From an uncultured Schumannella sp. (lineage in GTDB: Bacteria; Actinomycetota; Actinomycetes; Actinomycetales; Microbacteriaceae): a stretch of 33,065 nucleotides of DNA. The stretch lies in assembly GCF_905479755.1 (NCBI RefSeq), contig NZ_CAJQNT010000040.1, positions 1 through 33,065 of the forward strand. The letters run 5' to 3'. The notes under the pieces are model-generated. The model searched no databases and was not told the DNA's origin. It worked only from the letters and a program-made list of their open reading frames with translations. How positions within the stretch are numbered: the stretch's first letter is position 1; the number at the start of each line of letters is the position of its first letter. The translations under genes were made by a program, and so were the position numbers. Of this stretch, positions 1 through 7,515 are shown piece after piece.

Positions 1-22
1 CGGCCATCGCTCGACCGAGCCG

Positions 23-85
23 GTTCATTACATCGAGACGAGAAGCAATAGTCAGCATTCGATGACTATACAGCTCTCGATGAAC
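23..85. repeat. Nested inverted repeat, large imperfect hairpin
   Basis: The inner arms ATAGTCA (48-54) and TGACTAT (63-69) are 7 bases each around an 8-base loop. The outer arms are TCGAGA (33-38) with TCTCGA (75-80), extended by GTTCA (23-27) with TGAAC (81-85) across a 5-base bulge. The two arm pairs are almost concentric. The stretch is AT-richer than its surroundings and lies about 75 bases beyond the stop of rpsT. No U-tract follows on either strand, so it is not an ordinary terminator. Its role is unknown. The rest of 1-158 holds no gene that I can support. Confidence 0.45.
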
Positions 86-158
86 TTACGTCGAGCTACG
101 CTGATCTCTCCGCCGTGTTGCGACGATCATCTGAATTCGCCCGGCGAAGAGGAGGGCT

Positions 159-419
159 TTAGAGGGCCGCGACCTGCTTGGCGATCGCGCTCTTGCGGTT
201 CGCCGCGTTGTTGGCGTGGATGACGCCCTTGCTCGTGGCCTTGTCGAGCTTCTTGCTCGCGACCTGGAGGGCAGCGGTGGCCTTCTCCTTGTCGCCGGCG
301 GCGATCGCGGTGCGCGTGGCACGGATCGCGGTCTTGAGCTCGCTCTTGACCGCCTTGTTGCGCTCCTGCGCCTTGAGGTTGGTCTTGATGCGCTTGATCT
401 GCGACTTGATGTTCGCCAT
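159..419 (-). CDS. rpsT: 30S ribosomal protein S20
   Basis: This gene encodes S20, a small basic helical protein that binds 16S rRNA early in assembly of the 30S subunit. The product is 86 residues, the usual length. It begins [14 protein letters not shown] and ends with the typical [16 protein letters not shown] tail. The ATG at 419 is preceded by a good ribosome binding site (AAAGGA, 6 bases upstream), and this start matches the family N-terminus. A longer reading from 617 would add an unrelated tail and is rejected. The gene follows the NUDIX gene on the same strand, but a 151-base gap containing a candidate promoter and a foldable leader suggests separate transcription and possibly autoregulation by S20. 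Confidence 0.97.
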   Translation of the reverse strand: MANIKSQIKRIKTNLKAQERNKAVKSELKTAIRATRTAIAAGDKEKATAALQVASKKLDKATSKGVIHANNAANRKSAIAKQVAAL

Positions 420-439
420 GGTGTTTCCTTTAACGGTTG

Positions 440-483
440 CGGAACGTGTGGATAGTGCCGTTCCGGTAGAGGGGCCGTTCCGG
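440..483 (-). promoter_or_regulatory. rpsT leader with repeated CGGAACG and a pairing partner
   Basis: Read along the rpsT mRNA, the leader has two copies of CCGGAACGGC (483-474 and 466-457, period 17) and then CGTTCCG (446-440) shortly before the ribosome binding site. Either upstream copy can pair with CGTTCCG over 7 bases, giving two mutually exclusive hairpins. This is what a leader controlled by a ribosomal protein could look like. The regulatory role is inference. Confidence 0.4.
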
Positions 484-522
484 CGAATCGCGCGCTGTGG
501 GACACGCGGAAACCAAGGGTCT

Positions 523-552
523 ACGTTACCAGGTCGCGCGCGAGTCGAGCAA
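523..552 (-). promoter_or_regulatory. Candidate promoter of rpsT
   Basis: On the minus strand a TTGCTC (-35) stands 18 bases from TAACGT (-10). This predicts a start near 516 and a leader of about 97 bases before the rpsT ATG. The hexamers fit a housekeeping sigma factor moderately well. The position is inferred from motifs only. Confidence 0.4.
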
Positions 553-570
553 TCGCGCCGCGGTGTGGCG

Positions 571-1047
571 TCAGGCGGTGAGAAAGCGCGCGGCGACGTC
601 GCCGGAGAGCGCCGCATCGATCCGGTTCAGGTACTCCTCGCGCATCGCCGGCAGCGCGTCCACGGCGAACCACTCCACGGCGCTCGCCTCCCCGTCGGCG
701 GGGTAGGGGTCACCGTCGAGATACCGGCAGCGGAATGTCAGGTCGAGGTACTGCGAGCGGTCGCCGTTCTCGTAGATGACCTTCGGGGTGGTGGCGACGC
801 GCGCGAGGCGTTCGACGGCAATGCGGACGTTGGCTTCTTCGAGCGCTTCGCGCGCCGCGGCGATCGCTGGCTCTTCCCCCGGATCGATGATGCCGGTGAC
901 GGGAGACCAGTCGCCGTTGTCGGCTCGACGCTGGAGAAGCATCCGTGTTCCACTGTCATCGAGGATGACCGCGGTCACGCCGGACAACCACAACGGCGCG
1001 GTTCCGATGGCTTTGCGGAGTTCGAGCACGAAGTCGGGGGCTGGCAC
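571..1047 (-). CDS. NUDIX hydrolase
   Basis: This is a 158-residue hydrolase of the NUDIX superfamily, which cleaves nucleoside diphosphates linked to another group. The NUDIX box spans about residues 52-74. It has G52, then E58 after five residues, and the core REALEEANV, where the usual glycine near the end of the box is replaced by asparagine while the metal-binding glutamates remain. Part of the N-terminal half ([12 protein letters not shown]) is the typical first strand of the fold. The substrate cannot be told from sequence. The start is GTG at 1047. It has no ribosome binding site but lies exactly 6 bases after a TAGGAT hexamer, which suggests a leaderless mRNA. The gene is divergent from lepA. 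Confidence 0.9.
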   Translation of the reverse strand: MPAPDFVLELRKAIGTAPLWLSGVTAVILDDSGTRMLLQRRADNGDWSPVTGIIDPGEEPAIAAAREALEEANVRIAVERLARVATTPKVIYENGDRSQYLDLTFRCRYLDGDPYPADGEASAVEWFAVDALPAMREEYLNRIDAALSGDVAARFLTA

Positions 1048-1053
1048 GTGTCG

Positions 1054-1059
1054 ATCCTA
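1054..1059 (-). promoter_or_regulatory. -10 element of the NUDIX gene (leaderless)
   Basis: TAGGAT on the minus strand is followed by 6 bases and then the GTG start codon. That spacing places the transcription start on the start codon itself. No clear -35 is visible. Confidence 0.5.
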
Positions 1060-1112
1060 GGTTCGACGCGACGCGTCGCGCCCGGATGACGCCCCGGTCC
1101 GCCGCAGTCTGC

Positions 1113-1118
1113 GAGAAT
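1113..1118 (+). promoter_or_regulatory. Candidate -10 element of lepA
   Basis: GAGAAT ends 8 bases before the lepA ATG, so the mRNA would have a leader of about 2 bases. The intervening GGGCGGAA is a poor and badly spaced ribosome binding site. The same GCGAGAATGG string recurs before the DUF1990 gene. Confidence 0.4.
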
Positions 1119-1126
1119 GGGCGGAA

Positions 1127-2980
1127 ATGTCTCCCCGTGCCCTGAAGCCTCTCGAACCGGCCGCAACCGACCCGTCGCGCATCCGGAATTTCTGCATCAT
1201 CGCGCATATCGACCACGGCAAGTCGACGCTCGCCGACCGGATGCTCGGCATCACCGGAATCGTGTCGGATCGCGACGCGCGTGCCCAGTACCTCGACCGC
1301 ATGGACATCGAGCGCGAGCGCGGCATCACGATCAAGAGCCAGGCGGTCCGGATGCCGTGGCAGGTCGGCGGTGACACCTTCGCCTTGAACATGATCGACA
1401 CCCCCGGGCACGTCGACTTCACCTACGAGGTGAGCCGTAGCCTCGCCGCGTGCGAGGGCGCCATTTTGCTGGTGGATGCCGCGCAGGGCATTGAAGCGCA
1501 GACGTTGGCGAACCTGTATCTCGCGCTCGACAACGACCTCGAGATCATCCCGGTGCTCAACAAGATCGACCTGCCCGCCGCTGACCCGGACAAGTACGCG
1601 AAAGAGCTCGCGAGCCTCATCGGCGGCAAGCCGGAGGATGTGTTGCGCGTGAGCGGCAAGACCGGCCAGGGCGTCGAAGAGCTGCTCGACCGCGTGGTCG
1701 AGCGGATTCCCGCCCCGGTGGGCGACCCGACGGCGCCGTCGCGCGCGATGATCTTCGACTCGGTCTACGACTCCTACCGCGGTGTCATCACGTACGTCCG
1801 CATGGTGGACGGCGCGCTCAAACCGCGCGAGAAGATCCAGATGATGTCGACCCGCGCGGTGCACGAGCTGCTCGAGATCGGGGTCTCCTCGCCCGAGCCG
1901 ACGCCCACCCAGGGTCTCGGCGTCGGCGAGGTCGGCTACCTGATCACGGGCGTGAAGGACGTGCGCCAGTCCAAGGTCGGCGACACGGTCACGAATTCAC
2001 GCACTCCCTCCACCGAGGCCCTGCCCGGCTACACCGACCCGAAGCCGATGGTCTTCTCGGGCCTGTACCCGATCGACGGCAGCGACTACCCGGTGCTGCG
2101 CGAGGCGCTCGACAAGCTGAAGCTGTCGGATGCCTCCCTCAACTACGAACCGGAGACCTCGGTCGCGCTGGGCTTCGGCTTCCGTTGCGGATTCCTGGGC
2201 CTGCTCCACCTCGAGATCGTCACCGAGCGCCTGGAGCGCGAGTTCGGGCTCGACCTGATCTCGACCGCGCCAAGCGTGACCTACGAGGTCACGACGGAGG
2301 ACCGCAAGGAGTTCACGGTCACGAACCCGAGCGAGTTCCCGACGGGCGCCAAGATCCACAGCGTCACGGAGCCGATGGTGAAGGCGGCGATTCTCGCGCC
2401 GAAGGATTACGTCGGCACGATCATGGAGCTCTGCCAGTCGCGGCGCGGCACGCTCCTCGGCATGGACTACTTGGGCGAGGACCGCGTCGAGATCAAGTAC
2501 ACGATTCCCCTCGGCGAGATCGTGTTCGACTTCTTCGATCAGCTGAAGTCGAAGACCGCGGGCTACGCCTCGCTCGACTACGAACCGAGCGGCGACCAGG
2601 AGGCCGATCTGGTGAAGGTCGACATCCTGCTGCAGGGCGAGGCGGTCGACGCGTTCAGCGCGATCGTGCACCGAGACAAGGCCTACGCCTACGGCGTGCT
2701 GATGACGGAGCGGCTCAAGAAGCTCATCCCGCGTCAGCAGTTCGAGGTGCCGATTCAGGCGGCGATCGGGGCCCGCATCATCGCCCGCGAGTCGATCTCG
2801 GCGATGCGCAAGGATGTGTTGGCGAAGTGCTACGGCGGTGACATCACCCGCAAGCGCAAGCTCTTGGAGAAGCAGAAGGAAGGCAAGAAGCGCATGAAGA
2901 TGGTGGGACGCGTCGAGGTTCCGCAGGAGGCGTTCATCGCGGCGCTCTCCGGCGACGTCGAGACGAAGGACAAGAAGTGA
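1127..2980 (+). CDS. lepA: Elongation factor 4, ribosomal back-translocase GTPase
   Basis: LepA (EF4) is a translational GTPase that acts on the ribosome and remodels stalled or mistranslocated complexes. The product is 617 residues, typical for the family. The G domain shows the P-loop AHIDHGKST (residues 26-34), DTPGHVDF and NKIDLP. The distinctive C-terminal domain follows, with an [13 protein letters not shown] region in the middle and [16 protein letters not shown] near the end. The ATG at 1127 lies just behind a -10-like hexamer. The stop overlaps the GTG of the next small membrane gene by 4 bases, so the two are probably translated together. Nothing in the sequence looks unusual. Confidence 0.97.
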   Translation: MSPRALKPLEPAATDPSRIRNFCIIAHIDHGKSTLADRMLGITGIVSDRDARAQYLDRMDIERERGITIKSQAVRMPWQVGGDTFALNMIDTPGHVDFTYEVSRSLAACEGAILLVDAAQGIEAQTLANLYLALDNDLEIIPVLNKIDLPAADPDKYAKELASLIGGKPEDVLRVSGKTGQGVEELLDRVVERIPAPVGDPTAPSRAMIFDSVYDSYRGVITYVRMVDGALKPREKIQMMSTRAVHELLEIGVSSPEPTPTQGLGVGEVGYLITGVKDVRQSKVGDTVTNSRTPSTEALPGYTDPKPMVFSGLYPIDGSDYPVLREALDKLKLSDASLNYEPETSVALGFGFRCGFLGLLHLEIVTERLEREFGLDLISTAPSVTYEVTTEDRKEFTVTNPSEFPTGAKIHSVTEPMVKAAILAPKDYVGTIMELCQSRRGTLLGMDYLGEDRVEIKYTIPLGEIVFDFFDQLKSKTAGYASLDYEPSGDQEADLVKVDILLQGEAVDAFSAIVHRDKAYAYGVLMTERLKKLIPRQQFEVPIQAAIGARIIARESISAMRKDVLAKCYGGDITRKRKLLEKQKEGKKRMKMVGRVEVPQEAFIAALSGDVETKDKK

Positions 2981-3360
2981 CCGCCGTCGCCGCGGTGGCT
3001 TTCACCGTCCTCCTGGTGGCGCTGGCGATCTTCCAGATCGCCCTCATCGCGGGCGTGCCGTGGGGCCGCGCCGCCTGGGGCGGCGCCGACGCCGTGCTGC
3101 CCGCCAATAAGCGGATCGGCAGCATTGTCGCCGTGGTGCTGTATGTGGCCTTCGCGATTATCGCGCTGTTCCGCGCCGGCGTCGTCGGCGACGCCAGCGA
3201 GGCGCTCGGGCTTGTCATCGCGATGTGGGTCGTCTTCGGTTACCTGGCGCTCGGCGTGGTGATGAATGCGATCTCGCGCAGCAAACTCGAGCGATTCATC
3301 ATGACCCCCGTCGCGCTGGTTCTCGCGATCCTCGCCCTCGTGGTGGCGCTCGGGCGCTAA
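2977..3360 (+). CDS. Small membrane protein, function unknown
   Basis: This encodes 127 residues, mostly hydrophobic, with about four likely transmembrane segments (near residues 3-25, 45-64, 76-97 and 107-125). I do not recognise the family. The GTG start overlaps the lepA stop in a GTGA arrangement, so translation is probably coupled to lepA. A conserved-looking PWGRAAWGG stretch lies between the first two segments, and an arginine- and lysine-containing loop (SRSKLERF) precedes the last. The gene uses the same high-GC codon style as its neighbours and shows no sign of damage. A role in the inner membrane is all that can be inferred. Confidence 0.8.
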   Translation: MTAVAAVAFTVLLVALAIFQIALIAGVPWGRAAWGGADAVLPANKRIGSIVAVVLYVAFAIIALFRAGVVGDASEALGLVIAMWVVFGYLALGVVMNAISRSKLERFIMTPVALVLAILALVVALGR

Positions 3361-3392
3361 CGTCAGTCCCGACCGTCGAGGAAGGGACCGAC

Positions 3393-4121
3393 ATGCCGGA
3401 ATGGGGACTGGCCGCGATCGGCGGCATGGCGGCGGGCGGTGCTCTGCTGCTCGGCGCGGCGATCGCCTGGTTCGTGCGGGTTCCCGACCGGGTGACGGCC
3501 ACGATCATGGCCTTTGGTGCGGGCGTTCTGATCTCCGCGCTCGCCTTCGACCTGGTGCTCGAGGCTGAGGCGACGTCCGGCCTGTGGGTCACGAGCGGAG
3601 CGTTCCTGACGGGCGCGGTCGTCTACGTGGCGGCGAACCTGGCCCTCCACCGTTTGGGGCAGCGCGCGAGGCCGGGAACGACGTCGGACTCGACGGGATC
3701 CGGCATCGCGGTCGGTGCGCTTCTCGACGGAGTTCCGGAGGCGGCGGTGCTGGGCCTTTCCGTCGCCACCTCGGGCGTGCTCAGTGTGCCGCTGCTCGTC
3801 GCGATCGCCATCTCCAATATCCCCGAAGGTCTCTCGAGCACCGCCGAGTCGAAGGCCGCGGGCGGGAGCCGCGCCTCGATTTTCCGGCTCTGGGGAACCA
3901 TCGCGGTCGTCTGCGCGCTCTCCAGCCTGATCGGCTATGTCGTGCTCGGGGCGCTCGATGAACACGCGCGTTCGGTGACGCAGGCGGTGGCCGCGGGCGC
4001 GATCCTGGCCATGATCTGCGACACCATGATCCCCGATGCGTTCCGCCGCACCGGCGCGTTCACCGGGCTCGCGGCGACGGTGGGCTTCCTCGGCGCGTTC
4101 GTGCTGCACGCCGCCGTGTAG
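3393..4121 (+). CDS. ZIP-family-like metal transporter
   Basis: This is a 242-residue membrane protein with about seven to eight hydrophobic segments and the layout of ZIP transporters, which move zinc or other divalent metals into the cytoplasm. Two segments carry the proline-glutamate signatures of the family: DGVPEA (residues 112-117) and SNIPEG (141-146). In most ZIP proteins these read HNxPEG and HxxPE, so the metal-binding histidines are replaced by Asp and Ser. The ATG at 3393 is chosen because GAGGAAGGG lies about 6 bases upstream and the preceding in-frame stretch belongs to the upstream gene in another frame. Substrate and direction are uncertain. Confidence 0.75.
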   Translation: MPEWGLAAIGGMAAGGALLLGAAIAWFVRVPDRVTATIMAFGAGVLISALAFDLVLEAEATSGLWVTSGAFLTGAVVYVAANLALHRLGQRARPGTTSDSTGSGIAVGALLDGVPEAAVLGLSVATSGVLSVPLLVAIAISNIPEGLSSTAESKAAGGSRASIFRLWGTIAVVCALSSLIGYVVLGALDEHARSVTQAVAAGAILAMICDTMIPDAFRRTGAFTGLAATVGFLGAFVLHAAV

Positions 4122-4158
4122 CGACGATGACACGTCGCGACGGTGCCGTGTAGCGACG
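4113..4158. repeat. 14-base direct repeat with alternative hairpins between convergent genes
   Basis: GCCGTGTAGCGACG occurs at 4113-4126 and again at 4145-4158. The first copy contains the stop codon of the ZIP-like gene. Between them CGTCGC (4133-4138) can pair with GCGACG of either copy. The element sits between two convergent genes and may act as a bidirectional terminator, although no U-tract is present. Confidence 0.4.
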
Positions 4159-4161
4159 GCG

Positions 4162-4611
4162 TCAGGCGTGAACGGCGACCCGGGGTCGAGCGATCCGCAC
4201 CACCGGATAGAGCGCGGCGCGCATCCGCACCAGGCGCTCGAGGGTGTCCGGGCGCACGATGAAGCCGCCGAGTTCGCGGTCAGCCTCGACGACCAGCCAG
4301 ACGCGGATGTCGTAGTGCTCGGCGAGCGCCGCGAAGGCGTCGACGTGGGAGGAGAAACGCTCGGCGAGGCGGTCCAAGCAGGCCAGCGCCAGCGGGTCCC
4401 CCTCGGTCGGGGTCGACTCGCCCTCGTCGAAGGTCCACGAGGAACTTGCGGCGAGCTGTCCTTCGGCGGCGAAACGGGGCAGCGGATGCGGAACGTCGGC
4501 CTCGAGAGCGAGCGTGGGCTTCACGCGCAAGGTGGCCGACACGCGCGACGCGGTATCGAACGGAGTCCTGCCGTACAGACTCACGCTCGCGCTGGTTCGG
4601 GTAACAGCCAC
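4162..4611 (-). CDS. DUF4279 domain protein
   Basis: The product has up to 149 residues and resembles the DUF4279 family, which is widespread in bacteria and has no known function. Family-like features are the SWTFDEG segment near residue 58, a helix LDRLAERFSSHVDAFAAL, and GGFIVRPDTLERLVRM towards the end. There are no signal peptide or membrane segments, so it is probably cytoplasmic. The start used is GTG at 4611. No well-spaced ribosome binding site precedes it, and an internal GTG about 10 codons in is possible. The family call rests on recognition of this pattern. Confidence 0.65.
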   Translation of the reverse strand: MAVTRTSASVSLYGRTPFDTASRVSATLRVKPTLALEADVPHPLPRFAAEGQLAASSSWTFDEGESTPTEGDPLALACLDRLAERFSSHVDAFAALAEHYDIRVWLVVEADRELGGFIVRPDTLERLVRMRAALYPVVRIARPRVAVHA

Positions 4612-4680
4612 CCTCTGAGAGTGCGGGTTTTGCGAGGACGAATCAAGTACACGGGCCTGTCTATCCCACCCTCTGGGGTG
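4608..4680. repeat. Repeated CCACCCTCTG motif flanking the start of the DUF4279 gene
   Basis: CCACCCTCTG occurs at 4608-4617 and 4666-4675. Each copy continues into an inverted repeat: 4609-4623 is a near-palindrome matching at 12 of 15 positions, and CACCC/GGGTG at 4667-4680 are perfect 5-base arms. The stretch lies between the epimerase stop and the DUF4279 start. It could be an operator or a weak terminator. Confidence 0.3.
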
Positions 4681-4685
4681 ACCCG

Positions 4686-5528
4686 CTAGGGGTACGTCCG
4701 CCAGCCGAACTGCGGCTCGAAGCCGAGCTCACGGCGGGCCTTGTCGATCGAGAGCAGCGTCTCGTGGCCGGTGAGCTCTCGGGTGAGTTCGACGTCGGGG
4801 AAGTACGTCGCCATGAGCTCGGCGCTCGGGGTGTCGACGGTGGTGTCGGCGTTCGCGATGACGTACGTCTCGAACCCCGGCTTCGCCGTCTCCAGCGCGC
4901 GCAGCACCGCCTGGGCGCCGTCGCGGGCGTCGATGTACCCCCAGAGGTTCCACCGGCGGAGGGAGGGGTCTTTCGAGTACTTCGGGAACTCCGCGTAGTC
5001 CTCCGGGCTCATCACGTTCGAGAAACGCAGGCCGGTGATGCTGAGCTCGTCGTCCCAGCGCACGAGCTTGCGGGCGAGTTCCTCTTCGAGGTGCTTGACG
5101 ATCGCATACGTCGATTCGGGGCGCGAGTCGTACTCCTCGTCGAGCGGTGCGTAGGGCGGATCGATGTCGAAGGGGATGCCCAGCAGCGTCTCGCTCGACG
5201 CGGTCACGATTCGGCGGATCCCGGCCCGAATCGCGCCGTGCAGCACGTTGTAGGTCGCGGCCATGTTGTTGTGGAAGGTCGCGGAGTCGGGGGCGAGCCC
5301 ACTCGCGGGAATGGCGCCGAGGTGCACCACCGCATCGAAGCCGGGCGCCCGGTCGACGCCGTGCAGCGCATCCACGACCTGGCCGTAGTCGGTCAGGTCG
5401 ACCTGCACGAAGCCGGGGGAGCGTTGCCCGGTGCGATCGAAATTGGTGACGTCGTGGCCCGCCGCGCGCAGTGACGACACGACCGTTCCGCCGAGTTTTC
5501 CGCTTCCTCCGGTGACCGCGATTCTCAT
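4686..5528 (-). CDS. NAD-dependent epimerase/dehydratase family protein
   Basis: This is a 280-residue extended short-chain dehydrogenase/reductase. The N-terminal Rossmann motif GGSGKLGG (residues 7-14) binds NAD(P). A TASSET segment supplies the catalytic serine or threonine region. YAIVK carries the Tyr-Lys pair of the YxxxK motif. The family acts on nucleotide sugars or related carbonyl compounds, but the substrate cannot be assigned. The ATG at 5528 is preceded by GAGGAT with 6 bases between, matching the leaderless design seen elsewhere here. The gene is divergent from the DUF1990 gene with only 64 bases between their starts. The C-terminus (QFGWRTYP) looks complete. Confidence 0.88.
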   Translation of the reverse strand: MRIAVTGGSGKLGGTVVSSLRAAGHDVTNFDRTGQRSPGFVQVDLTDYGQVVDALHGVDRAPGFDAVVHLGAIPASGLAPDSATFHNNMAATYNVLHGAIRAGIRRIVTASSETLLGIPFDIDPPYAPLDEEYDSRPESTYAIVKHLEEELARKLVRWDDELSITGLRFSNVMSPEDYAEFPKYSKDPSLRRWNLWGYIDARDGAQAVLRALETAKPGFETYVIANADTTVDTPSAELMATYFPDVELTRELTGHETLLSIDKARRELGFEPQFGWRTYP

Positions 5529-5534
5529 GCCGCC

Positions 5535-5540
5535 ATCCTC
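5535..5540 (-). promoter_or_regulatory. -10 element of the epimerase gene (leaderless)
   Basis: GAGGAT on the minus strand ends 6 bases before the ATG. This puts the likely transcription start on the start codon. Confidence 0.4.
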
Positions 5541-5580
5541 TCAGGCGGAGGGTGCGAGTGCTCGCCCCGCGCGAATCAGC

Positions 5581-5586
5581 GAGAAT
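5581..5586 (+). promoter_or_regulatory. -10 element of the DUF1990-hemW pair (leaderless)
   Basis: GAGAAT is followed by GGAGGG and then the ATG. The purine-rich run touches the start codon, too close to work as an ordinary ribosome binding site, so a leaderless transcript is more likely. Confidence 0.45.
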
Positions 5587-5592
5587 GGAGGG

Positions 5593-6279
5593 ATGCCCGC
5601 GACGTCTCGCCCCCACGACACGGAGAAGCAGCCCCTGTGGCTGGTTCCCGTGACCTATGGCGCGGTCGGCGGCACGCAGGCTCCGGACCTGCTGCGCTAC
5701 CCGCCGAAGGGCTACCGCCCGCTCGAGCGGCGGGTGCGACTCGGGCACGGCGCGGAGCGCTTCGAGCACGCGTGGATGCAGACGCTGACCTGGGGCATCC
5801 AGCGGCGTTCCGGGTTCCGGGTTCGTGTTCTCGATGCCCCGCCGGAGGTCACCGAGGGCTCGTACACCCCGGTGAGCTTCGAGGAGGATGGCACGCCGAT
5901 CGAGCCGGCGACGCTCGCGGCTGAGGGCGAGCAGGTCTTCTCGCCCGACGGCGACCCGCTCCTGCGTTCGGGTGACACCGCGCTCCTCCGGCTGACGCTG
6001 TGGCCGGTTGAGGTGCCGTGCCGTGTGGTCTATGTCGTCGACGAGCCGACGCGCAAGGGCTTCGCCTACGGGAGTCTTCCCGGGCACCCGGAGCGCGGCG
6101 AAGAGTCGTTCGTCGTCGAGCACCGCCCCGACGACTCGGTCTGGCTCACGATCCGGGCGTTCTCGCGCCCCTCGGGGTGGCTGTTCTGGCTGGGCTATCC
6201 GATCACCCGGCTGACGCAGGCGATCATCACGCGCCGCTACGAGCGCGCTCTCACCGGCCCGCTCACGGGTGTGCGGTGA
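5593..6279 (+). CDS. DUF1990 domain protein
   Basis: The product of 228 residues belongs to the DUF1990 family, whose function is unknown. It shows the family's opening YGAVGGT, the PPKGYRPLERRVRLGHG segment (around residues 37-54), and the WPVEVPCRVVYVVDEP and GYPITRLTQ blocks near the end. There is no signal peptide. The ATG at 5593 is chosen because family similarity begins shortly after it and a -10 hexamer stands 6 bases upstream. The longer in-frame reading from 5431 runs through the divergent promoter region. The stop overlaps the GTG of hemW by 4 bases, so the two genes form a coupled pair. Confidence 0.82.
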   Translation: MPATSRPHDTEKQPLWLVPVTYGAVGGTQAPDLLRYPPKGYRPLERRVRLGHGAERFEHAWMQTLTWGIQRRSGFRVRVLDAPPEVTEGSYTPVSFEEDGTPIEPATLAAEGEQVFSPDGDPLLRSGDTALLRLTLWPVEVPCRVVYVVDEPTRKGFAYGSLPGHPERGEESFVVEHRPDDSVWLTIRAFSRPSGWLFWLGYPITRLTQAIITRRYERALTGPLTGVR

Positions 6280-7505
6280 GCCCCTCCGCCTTGCCGCTCG
6301 GCGATCCCGCGCCGGTCGACGGCGCGCTTCCGGCGTCCGTGCGCGACGGGGACGCCGAGCGCGACTTCGGCGTCTACCTGCACGTGCCGTTCTGCCGGGT
6401 GCGCTGCGGCTACTGCGACTTCAACACCTACACCGCCGACGAGGTGCGCGGCGTGAAGCAGAGCGACTACGCGGGGCAGGCGCTCGACGAGATCGCGTTG
6501 GCGCGGCGGGTGCTCGACGGCGTCGCGCTTCGCGATCGTCCCGCCTCGACGGTGTTCTTCGGCGGCGGAACACCGACGCTGCTGCCGATTTCGGATCTGG
6601 CGCGCATGCTCGACGGCGTCCGCGCAACGTGGGGTGTCAGCGCGGATGCCGAAATCACGACCGAGGCCAACCCTGACTCGGTCGACCGCGACGCGCTGTT
6701 CGCTCTCGCCGAGGCCGGATTCACGCGCGTGTCGTTCGGCATGCAGTCCGCCGTGCCGCACGTGCTGGCGACACTCGAGCGGACGCACGACCCGGCGCGC
6801 GTTCCCCTCGTGGTCGAGTGGGTGAAGGAAGCGGGGCTCGCGACGAGCCTCGACCTGATCTACGGAACCCCGGGCGAGTCGCTCGAGGATTGGAGCGCCT
6901 CGCTCGACCTGGCGCTCGCGCAGGAGCCCGACCACCTGTCGGCCTACGCCCTCATTGTCGAGGCCGGCACCAAACTCGCACGTCAGATCTCGCGCGGTGA
7001 GGTGGCGGAGCCGGACGACGAGCTGCACGCCGACATGTACGAACTCGCGGAGGCGCGGCTGTCGGCCGCGGGCTACGAGTGGTACGAGCTCAGCAATTGG
7101 GCGCGCGGACCCGCCGAGCGATCGCGCCACAACCTCGCCTATTGGACGGGGCAGGACTGGTGGGGGATCGGCCCCGGCGCGCACAGCCATGTCGGCGGCG
7201 TGCGCTGGTGGAACGTCAAGCACCCGGCCGCCTACGCCCAGCGGCTGGCCGCGGGCGAGTCGCCCGCCGCGGGTCGGGAGACGCTGGACGACGACACCCG
7301 GCGCGTCGAGATGGTGCTGTTGCAGAGCCGGCTTCGGAGCGGCCTCGCGGTCGATCTTCTCGATGTCGAGGGCAGAAAGTCGGTCGCGGGGCTCATCGCG
7401 GACGAGCTCATCGACGGGCGTGCGGCCCTCGCCGGACGCGTCGTTCTGACGGTGCGCGGGCGTCTCCTCGCGGATGCTGTCGTCCGGCGCCTCGTGCCCC
7501 ACTAG
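6276..7505 (+). CDS. hemW: Heme chaperone HemW, radical SAM protein
   Basis: HemW is a radical SAM family protein, once annotated as an oxygen-independent coproporphyrinogen oxidase, that binds and delivers heme. The product is 409 residues. The [4Fe-4S] cluster cysteines are C40, C44 and C47 in HVPFCRVRCGYCDF. GGGTPT follows as the SAM-binding glycine motif, and GMQS and YGTPGES are further family signatures. The GTG start overlaps the DUF1990 stop (GTGA). The longer open frame upstream belongs to the DUF1990 gene in another frame. In related genomes hemW is normally followed directly by hrcA. Here three other genes lie between. Confidence 0.93.
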   Translation: MSPSALPLGDPAPVDGALPASVRDGDAERDFGVYLHVPFCRVRCGYCDFNTYTADEVRGVKQSDYAGQALDEIALARRVLDGVALRDRPASTVFFGGGTPTLLPISDLARMLDGVRATWGVSADAEITTEANPDSVDRDALFALAEAGFTRVSFGMQSAVPHVLATLERTHDPARVPLVVEWVKEAGLATSLDLIYGTPGESLEDWSASLDLALAQEPDHLSAYALIVEAGTKLARQISRGEVAEPDDELHADMYELAEARLSAAGYEWYELSNWARGPAERSRHNLAYWTGQDWWGIGPGAHSHVGGVRWWNVKHPAAYAQRLAAGESPAAGRETLDDDTRRVEMVLLQSRLRSGLAVDLLDVEGRKSVAGLIADELIDGRAALAGRVVLTVRGRLLADAVVRRLVPH

Positions 7506-7508
7506 ATT
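7503..7508 (+). promoter_or_regulatory. -10 element of the aldehyde dehydrogenase gene (leaderless)
   Basis: TAGATT, which includes the hemW stop codon, ends 7 bases before the ATG at 7516. The intervening TCCTTTC cannot serve as a ribosome binding site, which supports a leaderless mRNA. Confidence 0.5.
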
Positions 7509-7515
7509 TCCTTTC

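Noticed and set aside
80-223. Small plus-strand reading frame starting 7 bases after TATACA
   Set aside because: It runs antisense into rpsT, its composition is arbitrary, and it has no ribosome binding site.
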